Shown here in pieces: positions 32,866 through 39,901 of a stretch of 39,901 nucleotides of DNA (positions within the stretch are counted from its first letter, which is position 1; each line of letters opens with the position of its first letter). The position numbers and the translations under genes are program-made. A model generated the notes under the pieces. That model searched no databases and had not been told where the DNA came from. It saw only the letters and a list, made by a program, of their open reading frames with translations. Source of the stretch: Desulfobacterales bacterium HSG16. Lineage in GTDB: Bacteria > Desulfobacterota > Desulfobacteria > Desulfobacterales > HSG16. The DNA lies in assembly GCA_030377965.1 (NCBI GenBank), contig JAUCGE010000019.1:1-39901 (forward strand), written 5' to 3'.

Positions 32866-33779
32866 CATTTCTTTTCAATAAAATTCTGCTTAAATTCTTT
32901 TGGTACCTCAAATCTGGTTTTATCAAAATCGTCCATCTTAATTTCTTTGAGTTCCATTTCTTCCTGCTTGATTATCTTTGTAACAGTTCTTGGAGAGTCT
33001 GTATTTAAATGGCTTATATATCTGGCTGTTACGACCATTTTATTTTTAACCGGATATCCTTTCACCTTTGCAAGAGACTCTTTTATCGGATCAAGGCTGC
33101 CCTGCCAGTATTTAAGTAAAAAACTCAAGCCTTTGAGGCGCTGGGCAGCTATCCCTGTTTTGGTTTCCAGGTTCTCGTAAAACAGCCGATACTGGTCATA
33201 ACCTTTTATTGTTTCAGATACCCACAGTTGCTGGCTCACCAGGGTAATACTCTTTGCATGCTTTTTCATGTCAAGAGTTTCGAGTCTCAAGTCAGCAACA
33301 ACCTTGACGCATGTCCATGCTCCGATCCGTATTTTTTCCGGAGTCACCCGTATGGAAAGAACCGGTTCTTTGACTTTATATCTGTTTTTCAAAATATCCT
33401 GCACAGCAGCGCTCTGTTCGTCCATCTGCTTGATCCATCCGGTATCCGTAATTCTTTCAAAAGGCAGGATCAAAACCTTTTCATTGTACCAGTCCACTTC
33501 TTCGATCCGATCCTTATTCAGCATAAATCGTGTGGAATGTCTCTCTGTTTTCACTTTCCCGAACAATCGTTTCATCCAGGAACTGGTATAACCGGTTTCC
33601 TTGTCCATCATCATGGAAGAAGGGCTGTAAGCTATAAAAACCTGTGATCGTTTTTCTCCGATCACATATTCTTCAACCCTGTAATTGTGGACGTAAAGAA
33701 CATCTGCACCACAGTCTGCCGAAGCCATGAACAACAGGCCGAGAAGCACGGTAAAAAAAATGTGTTTTTTTAATATCAT
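32865..33779 (-). CDS. Secreted protein of unknown function (DUF4412-like)
   Basis: A 304-residue exported protein. A signal peptide (about 1-25, LLGLLFMASADCGA) is followed by an all-beta-looking mature region with no cysteines beyond the first part. Strand-rich stretches such as VEEYVIGEKRSQVFIAYS and CVKVVADLRLETLDM recall DUF4412-type periplasmic proteins, but this is a weak likeness. The upstream small membrane-protein gene stops one base before its ATG region (33777-33783), so the two are co-transcribed and probably translationally coupled. Confidence 0.65.
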   Translation of the reverse strand: MILKKHIFFTVLLGLLFMASADCGADVLYVHNYRVEEYVIGEKRSQVFIAYSPSSMMMDKETGYTSSWMKRLFGKVKTERHSTRFMLNKDRIEEVDWYNEKVLILPFERITDTGWIKQMDEQSAAVQDILKNRYKVKEPVLSIRVTPEKIRIGAWTCVKVVADLRLETLDMKKHAKSITLVSQQLWVSETIKGYDQYRLFYENLETKTGIAAQRLKGLSFLLKYWQGSLDPIKESLAKVKGYPVKNKMVVTARYISHLNTDSPRTVTKIIKQEEMELKEIKMDDFDKTRFEVPKEFKQNFIEKK

Positions 33780-33780
33780 A

Positions 33781-34062
33781 TCAAAGGCTCAATATTTTCT
33801 GGTGGATAAAAGAAAGGATGAAAATTGTGGCAAGGGGAATGCCCAGACCAAAAACGTTGCCCCAGAGAAAGCTGGTTCCAGGGTCGAATCCGTAAGGCTT
33901 TGTAAAATAAAGGATAAAACAGATTCCCACGCCGATGAACAGGTAAATCATATACCACATACGCTTTTTTTCTTCCCAGCGAATCAGGCGTGCCAGTCTC
34001 GGATCATTGACAGCATCTGAACCATTACCCGAATCATTAACCGGTTCATGATTATTTTCCAT
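33781..34062 (-). CDS. Small two-helix membrane protein
   Basis: A 93-residue protein. The hydrophilic N-terminus (about 1-33, rich in Asn/Asp/Glu) is followed by two transmembrane helices (MWYMIYLFIGVGICFILYF and NVFGLGIPLATIFILSFI). CGGAGG supports the start. It lies in an operon with the secreted protein at 32865-33779, which suggests a shared envelope role. No family is recognised. Confidence 0.72.
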   Translation of the reverse strand: MENNHEPVNDSGNGSDAVNDPRLARLIRWEEKKRMWYMIYLFIGVGICFILYFTKPYGFDPGTSFLWGNVFGLGIPLATIFILSFIHQKILSL

Positions 34063-34190
34063 AGGTTATTCCTCCGTTAAAATCAAGACAGCAATCAGCC
34101 ATCGTATTCAGATTACCAACAACATAATCCAGACAATATAACACAGGCATTTTACGATTGAAAGGAATTTTGAGGGAAGGCAATAGAAAG

Positions 34191-34220
34191 TTGACACATA
34201 TTTTTATCTTTGTTAATAAT
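34191..34220 (+). promoter_or_regulatory. Promoter of the helicase-methyltransferase operon
   Basis: TTGACA (34191-34196), an 18-bp spacer and AATAAT (34215-34220) form a good sigma70-type pair about 110 bp upstream of the helicase start. Confidence 0.55.
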
Positions 34221-34328
34221 CTATGAATTCTTCAACATATGACATACTCTTGATCTGCTGGCTGGAAGTGTAAACAAAGGCAGATTGAAGTAATCGCGAA
34301 AGACGGTGTGGGACAGGAGCCTGAAAAA

Positions 34329-37300
34329 ATGCCAAAAATATACGATAATATCGAAAACAAGTTAAAAGAAGGCATTAACAAAACTCTTAAAAATGCCAAA
34401 AGAGCTGATTTTTGTATTGGATATTTCAATCTTCGCGGTTGGAGGCAGATTTATCAGCAAGTTGACAATTTGTCCGGCGATTATCTTCCGGAAGAATATG
34501 ACGACGATACCAAATATCACTGTCGTGTTCTTATTGGAATGCAGAGACAGCCTGTGCAAATCCTTGAAGACAATTTTATTACAGATGAAAGAAGTATCTT
34601 AGACAACGCCAAAGCCATAGAATTTAAAAAGAAACTTGCAAAGGAACTTCGAGAACAATTAATAATCGGCACTCCCAATAACGAAGATGAGAAGGCATTG
34701 CAAAAGCTGTCTGAGCAGATTAAAACCGGAAAAGTTTTTGTCAAGCTCCATCTTGCCCATCCGCTTCACGCAAAATTATACCTGTCTGTCAGAGAAGATT
34801 ATAACAGCCCTGTCATCGGATTTGTGGGCAGCAGCAATCTTACATTTTCAGGCATTTTAAATCAGGGCGAGTTAAATGTGGATGTGGTTGAACAGGATGC
34901 AGCGAATAAACTGGCTGAATGGTATCAGAACAGGTGGAATAACCGCTGGTCTATTGACATATCAAAAGAACTGGTCGAGATACTGGATGAAAGCTGGGCA
35001 GGTGAAAGAGAAATCCCGCCATATTACATATACCTGAAAACCGCATACCATCTTGCCAGTGAGGCACGGGCCGGGATGGCTGAGTTTTCATTGTCAAAAA
35101 GATTTCAGAGAGAGCTTTTCCCCTACCAGGCAAATGCTGTAAAAATATCAGCTCATCATCTGCATAAACGAGGCGGCGTACTAATCGGTGATGTTGTAGG
35201 ACTTGGCAAAACCATAACAGCGATCGCTCTGGCGAAAATTTTTGAAGATGATTTTTTCCTTGAAACACTGATAATCTGTCCTAAAAACCTGGTGACAATG
35301 TGGGAGGACTACGCTCATAAGTATCAGCTCAGGGCAAAGGTAATGTCTGTAACACAAATACAGAGCAAACTTGGAGATGAACGCAGATTCCGCTTGATGA
35401 TTGTGGATGAAAGCCATAATCTTCGCAATCGTAAAGGCAAAAGATACCGGGCGCTACATGAATATATTCAACTGAATGACAGCAAGGTTATACTTTTAAC
35501 TGCCACACCCTATAATAAATCTTATTTGGACATAGGCAACCAGTTGCGCCTTTTTCTTGATGAAGAACAAAACTTGGGAGTATGTCCGGAAAAATTTATT
35601 GAAAGCATTGGGGGAAGAGTTCAATTTTCAGCACAATATCAGATAAATGCAAATACTATCGGTGCATTTGAAAAAAGTAATTTCTCTGATGACTGGAACG
35701 AACTGATGAGGCTTTTTCTGGTTCGTAGAACACGAAGCTTCATAAAAAACAATTACACGAAAACTGATGAACGTGGAAGAGATTATCTTCTTTTCCCAAA
35801 CGAGCAAAATGGGGCAAATGAAACCAGGCAATATTTTCCCAAAAGAATACCTAAACGGGTTGATTTCAGTTTTAAACGAAAAGATAAAAATGACCAGTAT
35901 GCACGGCTTTATTCAAAAAAAGTAATCAAACTTATAGATAGAATGCGGTTTCCACGTTATGGGCTGGGGCAGGATAATTATATAAAAGATAAACCCAAAG
36001 AGGAGCTTGAATCACACGAAAAAACCATAATTGAAAATCTTGGTCGTGCTGGTATTCAGTTGAAAGGATTTGCAAGAACCAATCTTTTTAAGAGACTGGA
36101 AAGCAGTGGATACGCTTTTATGCTGTCTGTAAGCAGGCAAATATTGAGAAACTGTCTGTTTCTTCATGCTATTGAACATAACAATCCCCTGCCAGTGGGA
36201 CAACAGGAAACAGCAATTATTGATGATTACCTTTTTTATGATTCAACCGATAAATTAAAAATTGGGGTGATGAATACAGAAGAAAAATATCAAAAAAATG
36301 CCGCAGAATTTTATCAGAATCTGATTCAAAAGCATAAAAAACAGTATGACTGGATAAGAAGTGTGTTTTTCACAAAATTTTTAAAAGATGATCTGAGTAA
36401 TGATAATAAACTGCTTCTTGAAATAGTTAATTTGAACAAAAAATGGGAGGCTGAAAAAGACCGCAAGCTGTCTTCTCTTGAAAAACTGTGCAATGTAACA
36501 CATCCTCATGAAAAAATACTGATTTTCACTCAATACTCAGACACTGCTGATTATCTGCATGAAAACCTGAAAGATAAAATTAACAGCTTTGCTCATGTAA
36601 CCGGTGCTTCAGACAATCCAACATTACTGGCCCATCGTTTTAGCCCGAAAAGTAACGACAAAACAGATAAAATATCAAAAAAAGATGAAGTCCGGGTGCT
36701 TGTATCAACAGATGTTCTCAGCGAAGGTCAGAACCTTCAGGACGCGCATATCGTTGTAAACTATGACCTGCCCTGGGCCATTATCAGACTTATTCAAAGA
36801 GCGGGCCGTGTTGACAGAATCGGTCAGAAGTCGGATAAAATTTTTTGCTATTCTTTTTTACCAGAAGATGGCATTGAGACTATTATTAACTTGAGAAACA
36901 GGTTGCAGCGGCGCATAAAAGAAAACGCTGAAACTTTAGGTGCAGATGAGACCTTTTTTGAAGGAGATCCAATCAACATAAAAGACCTGTACAATGAAAA
37001 AGCCGGAATACTTGATGAGGAAGATGACATTGAAGTTGATCTGGCCTCTTATGCCTATCAGATATGGAAAAATGCAGTGGATGAAAATCCCAAATTAGGC
37101 AAGATAGTTCCGGATCTGTCAGATGTTATTTATTCTTCGAAAAAAGCCGTTGGTGAAAACTGTAAGCCTGGTGCAATAGTGTATTCAAAGACAGCCCGAG
37201 GCAATGATGTTTTAACCTGGATCAACACAGAAAAAAAAATTGTCACACAGGCACAATTTGCAATATTAAAAGCTCTCAAATGCAAGCCTGAAGAAAAGCC

Positions 37301-37700
37301 GATGCCGAAAATGGAATGTCATCATGTAATTGTCGCTGCCGCAATAAAACATATTCAAAACATCGAAGATAAGATCGGCGGACAGCTCGGAAAGAAAAAC
37401 AGTGCAAAATATCGCACCTATATACGACTCTCCGGCTATATTGAGAAAAATAAAAACTCGCTTTTTGTGACCGAAGAAATGAAAAAAGCTGTTGAGGATA
37501 TATATCATTATAATTTGCAGGAGTATGCCAGAGAAACGCTCAACCGTCAACTGAGATTTGGGATTTCCGATAATGAACTTGCCCACCTTGTTGTCTCTTT
37601 ACGGGATGAGGGAAAACTCAGTTTGAAAAATGAAGAAGATGAAAGTATACACAAAGAACCCAAAATAATCTGTTCAATGGGGATAGTTAATTATGAATAA
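34329..37700 (+). CDS. PLD-domain SNF2-type helicase (defence/restriction-associated)
   Basis: A 1123-residue protein. The N-terminus (about 1-215) is a phospholipase-D-like domain with PLHAKLYL (His147, Lys149) and GFVGSSNLTFSGI, the single HxK half typical of helicase-linked PLD nucleases. A SNF2/superfamily 2 motor follows: VVGLGKT (Lys294), LIICPKNLV, DESH (360-363), LLTATPYN, and the C-terminal RecA lobe with ILIFTQYSDTADYL, VLVSTDVLSEGQNLQ and IQRAGRVDRIGQ. I start at the ATG at 34329 because AGGAG lies just upstream. A GTG seven codons earlier is in frame. It overlaps the methyltransferase by 8 bp, so the two products are made together. This resembles DISARM/BREX-like or split restriction systems, but no named system is certain. 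Confidence 0.88.
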   Translation: MPKIYDNIENKLKEGINKTLKNAKRADFCIGYFNLRGWRQIYQQVDNLSGDYLPEEYDDDTKYHCRVLIGMQRQPVQILEDNFITDERSILDNAKAIEFKKKLAKELREQLIIGTPNNEDEKALQKLSEQIKTGKVFVKLHLAHPLHAKLYLSVREDYNSPVIGFVGSSNLTFSGILNQGELNVDVVEQDAANKLAEWYQNRWNNRWSIDISKELVEILDESWAGEREIPPYYIYLKTAYHLASEARAGMAEFSLSKRFQRELFPYQANAVKISAHHLHKRGGVLIGDVVGLGKTITAIALAKIFEDDFFLETLIICPKNLVTMWEDYAHKYQLRAKVMSVTQIQSKLGDERRFRLMIVDESHNLRNRKGKRYRALHEYIQLNDSKVILLTATPYNKSYLDIGNQLRLFLDEEQNLGVCPEKFIESIGGRVQFSAQYQINANTIGAFEKSNFSDDWNELMRLFLVRRTRSFIKNNYTKTDERGRDYLLFPNEQNGANETRQYFPKRIPKRVDFSFKRKDKNDQYARLYSKKVIKLIDRMRFPRYGLGQDNYIKDKPKEELESHEKTIIENLGRAGIQLKGFARTNLFKRLESSGYAFMLSVSRQILRNCLFLHAIEHNNPLPVGQQETAIIDDYLFYDSTDKLKIGVMNTEEKYQKNAAEFYQNLIQKHKKQYDWIRSVFFTKFLKDDLSNDNKLLLEIVNLNKKWEAEKDRKLSSLEKLCNVTHPHEKILIFTQYSDTADYLHENLKDKINSFAHVTGASDNPTLLAHRFSPKSNDKTDKISKKDEVRVLVSTDVLSEGQNLQDAHIVVNYDLPWAIIRLIQRAGRVDRIGQKSDKIFCYSFLPEDGIETIINLRNRLQRRIKENAETLGADETFFEGDPINIKDLYNEKAGILDEEDDIEVDLASYAYQIWKNAVDENPKLGKIVPDLSDVIYSSKKAVGENCKPGAIVYSKTARGNDVLTWINTEKKIVTQAQFAILKALKCKPEEKPMPKMECHHVIVAAAIKHIQNIEDKIGGQLGKKNSAKYRTYIRLSGYIEKNKNSLFVTEEMKKAVEDIYHYNLQEYARETLNRQLRFGISDNELAHLVVSLRDEGKLSLKNEEDESIHKEPKIICSMGIVNYE

Positions 37701-39825
37701 GAAAAAGTTTTCAAGCTATGTTAAAAAATTTGATTTTAAAGGACTTTTTATTGATCTTGGCTGGGATAATTATTACAGCGGCCAAATTCCCATCACAGCA
37801 GATGAAAACACGTTTGAAATACACGGAATTGTAGAAAAACGGGGATTTGTAATTGTCCTGTGCCCGCCTTGTGCTGGCGGAGAGATTCCACTTAGTAAAA
37901 CAAGGAAAAAGATTGAGAATAATTTTAAAAAAATTCATCATGAACATCTTATTATTTATACGGATAAAGCACAAACAAAACAAATATGGCAATTTGTGAT
38001 TCAGGAACCTGACAAGCCGAGAAAGACAAGAGAAATCCAATATGCAATAGAGCAGGACCCGGAAATTCTTTACCAAAGGGCGAGAGGATTGCTTTTTACT
38101 CTGGATGAAGAGGAAAACATTACCTTGATTGATGTGATTGCCCGCTTTAAAGAAAACTTTGCAAAAAATACCGAAACGGTAACAAAAAAATTCTACACAG
38201 AATTTAAGAAACACCACAATGCTTTCCTGAGTTTTATTTCCGGCATTGACGACAGTATTGTTGATAAAAAAAATAAGAGTAAACAATGGTACGCCTCTTT
38301 AATGATGAACAGGCTGATGTTCTGCTACTTTATTCAGAAAAGGGGATATCTTGATAATAATATCCATTACCTTCAGGACAAGCTTAAACAAGTAAAATCA
38401 AAAGCCGGAAAAAATAAATTTTACGGTTTTTATCAGAATTTTTTGCTTGAACTGTTTCATAAAGGACTTGGACAGCCGGAAAAAAAGCGGAAACTGTCTG
38501 TTAAACTGGGCAAAATTCCTTATCTCAACGGCGGGCTTTTTGATGTTCATGAACTGGAAAGGCAGTTTGGCAAAATCCGGATAAAAGACGAAGCTTTTGA
38601 AAAGATATTTGATTTCTTTGATCAGTGGAACTGGCATCTTGATACCCGCGTGGAGTCAAGCGGCAAAGACATAAATCCTGATGTTATTGGTTACATATTT
38701 GAAAAATATATTAACGACCGTGCCGCAATGGGTGCTTATTATACAAAAGAAGATATAACCGATTACATTGGTAAAAATACCATTATCCCCTTTCTTCTTG
38801 ATAAGGTAAAAAATGCGTATCCCAAGGTTTTTAAAACAGAGGGTTTTATCTGGTCTTTTTTGAAAGCCAGCGGTGATACCTACATCTATGACGCTGTTAA
38901 AAAAGGTGTCCCGCAAAATGGTGATTTGTTTGGCGATCTGCCGAATGAGATCAAGGCTGGATTTTTACCTGAGATTGAAAAAAAGACGGTTAAAAATTCA
39001 AAATCTCCTCATCTCTGGGAAAGAAGAAAATGTTGGAATAAAAAAGCACCCCAGGAAATTGCTCTGCCCACCGAAACTTTCAGAGAAATGATTGAGCGCA
39101 GAAAACGGTGTGCAAAAATAAAATTGAAAATTGAAAACGGTGAAATAACAAAAACTAATGATTTTATTACATATAATTTGAATATCCGACAGTTTGTGCA
39201 GGATGTTCTGGAAAATATTGATGACTCTGATTTTATCCGGCATTTTTACAAAGCGCTTAAATCTGTCACCATCCTTGATCCGACATGCGGTTCAGGGGCT
39301 TTTTTATTTGCCGCCTTGAACATTCTTGAGCCGCTTTATGAAACCTGTATTGAAAGAATGGAGCAGTTTACCGATGAAAATCAAAATCCAAGAAAATATA
39401 AGTTCTTTCAATACGTTCTGTCTGAAGTAAAGAGCGAGGAACACCCCAATCTTGGCTATTACATATATAAAACAATTATTCTCAATAACCTGTACGGCGT
39501 TGATATTATGCACGAGGCCGTTGAAATCGCCAAACTGCGCCTTTTTTTGAAAATGGTGGGAGCGGTGGATATCAATATCCGAAAACCGAATTACGGCCTG
39601 GAGCCGCTGCCGGATGTGGATTTTAATATTCGTGCTGGAAATACGCTGGTGGGGTTTGCTTCCGAAGATGATTTTAAAAAGGCTGTGGAGGATAAAGAGC
39701 CAATTTTTGCTCCGCAAATCATTCCTGAATTTGAAGATGAGTTTGTTATAACTGCCAAAGCCTTCAAAAACTTTCACTCGACTATCAAGTTTTTAAAATT
39801 TGAAAAATGGATAAATTGGTGCTAA
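37693..39825 (+). CDS. Eco57I-type N6-adenine DNA methyltransferase, truncated
   Basis: A 710-residue frame. The N-terminal 330 residues are helical, ending IGYIFEKYINDRAAMGAYYT, the usual sequence before the methylase domain in Eco57I/PglX-like enzymes. SAM motif I is LDPTCGSGAFLFAAL (Asp529), followed by NNLYGVDIMHEAVEIAKLRL and RAGNTLVG. The next expected element, the catalytic NPPY motif, is missing. The frame turns into an unrelated tail (about FLKFEKWINWC) and stops, whereas complete relatives are usually over 1000 residues. Neither other frame continues the protein in the remaining 75 bases. The gene is therefore probably interrupted by an insertion, though a sequencing error cannot be excluded. 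It is coupled to the helicase by an 8-bp overlap. Confidence 0.82.
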   Translation: MNKKKFSSYVKKFDFKGLFIDLGWDNYYSGQIPITADENTFEIHGIVEKRGFVIVLCPPCAGGEIPLSKTRKKIENNFKKIHHEHLIIYTDKAQTKQIWQFVIQEPDKPRKTREIQYAIEQDPEILYQRARGLLFTLDEEENITLIDVIARFKENFAKNTETVTKKFYTEFKKHHNAFLSFISGIDDSIVDKKNKSKQWYASLMMNRLMFCYFIQKRGYLDNNIHYLQDKLKQVKSKAGKNKFYGFYQNFLLELFHKGLGQPEKKRKLSVKLGKIPYLNGGLFDVHELERQFGKIRIKDEAFEKIFDFFDQWNWHLDTRVESSGKDINPDVIGYIFEKYINDRAAMGAYYTKEDITDYIGKNTIIPFLLDKVKNAYPKVFKTEGFIWSFLKASGDTYIYDAVKKGVPQNGDLFGDLPNEIKAGFLPEIEKKTVKNSKSPHLWERRKCWNKKAPQEIALPTETFREMIERRKRCAKIKLKIENGEITKTNDFITYNLNIRQFVQDVLENIDDSDFIRHFYKALKSVTILDPTCGSGAFLFAALNILEPLYETCIERMEQFTDENQNPRKYKFFQYVLSEVKSEEHPNLGYYIYKTIILNNLYGVDIMHEAVEIAKLRLFLKMVGAVDINIRKPNYGLEPLPDVDFNIRAGNTLVGFASEDDFKKAVEDKEPIFAPQIIPEFEDEFVITAKAFKNFHSTIKFLKFEKWINWC

Positions 39826-39901
39826 TATCCGCTTGAGCGGAAAATTATTTCAATAGCATCGTTTACATAGCGATAGCTCAACCATCAGCATGAGGAACCG
39901 G
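39826..39901. other. Possible start of an inserted element (group II intron-like?)
   Basis: After the methyltransferase stop, the sequence forms a small hairpin (CCGCTTGAGCGG) and ends AGCATGAGGAACCGG, which recalls the region before the reverse-transcriptase ORF in some bacterial group II introns. The window ends here, so neither intron structure nor an RT can be confirmed. The element could equally be another insertion. Confidence 0.25.

Overview
The window looks like a chromosomal segment of a Desulfobacterota bacterium, most likely Desulfobacterales. Support comes from the order rpsF-rpsR-yybS-rplI-dnaB, a long-form HflX, a CoA-transferase/PEPCK-like pair, moderate AT-richness, and several families of palindromic intergenic repeats. 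The assignment is inferred from protein style and gene order, because no rRNA is present.

Layout. 1-2.0 kb: an Ro60-type protein (Rsr, TROVE plus vWA) flanked by two candidate Y RNAs. The upstream RNA contains an almost complete tRNA mimic in circularly permuted order. 2.0-3.1 kb: a lytic transglycosylase and a small cysteine-containing protein on the minus strand, then a pair of near-palindromic operator-like sites. 3.3-8.9 kb: an acetyl-CoA hydrolase/transferase family protein, a PEP carboxykinase homologue in which all three catalytic Mn ligands are replaced, and an AAA-type ATPase with a C-terminal PD-(D/E)XK-like domain. 8.9-11.6 kb: decayed sequence, a Uma2-family protein with a repetitive coiled coil, tRNA-Lys(CTT), and a KptA-like RNA 2'-phosphotransferase with a degenerate active site. 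11.7-13.1 kb: hemL and a long perfect palindrome.

13.3-24.8 kb, all minus strand: a probable envelope-signalling cluster. In transcription order it encodes a secreted protein matching the periplasmic part of PpkA, an ABC ATPase (TagT-like), an FtsX-type permease (TagS-like), a SUMF1/FGE-fold protein (TagR-like), two lipoproteins (one glycine-zipper, a possible TagQ counterpart), a triple peptidoglycan-binding-domain lipoprotein and a C-terminal processing protease. It resembles the sensor half of the type VI secretion threonine phosphorylation pathway, but the window contains no kinase domain and no secretion gene.

25.0-32.8 kb: an MBL-fold hydrolase, then a housekeeping block with a good sigma70 promoter and an S6:S18-type leader hairpin (rpsF with an extended repetitive acidic tail, rpsR, yybS, rplI, dnaB, hflX, suhB, and a small orphan ORF). 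32.9-34.1 kb: a secreted protein and a two-helix membrane protein on the minus strand. 34.2 kb to the end: a PLD-SNF2 helicase translationally coupled to an Eco57I-type adenine methyltransferase. This is probably a restriction/defence locus. The methyltransferase frame stops before the expected NPPY motif, so it appears interrupted near the window end.

The strongest leads are the rsr/two-Y-RNA locus with its permuted tRNA mimic, the Tag/PpkA-like module apparently detached from a type VI system, and two enzyme homologues (PEPCK-like and KptA-like) that keep the fold but have lost the textbook catalytic residues.
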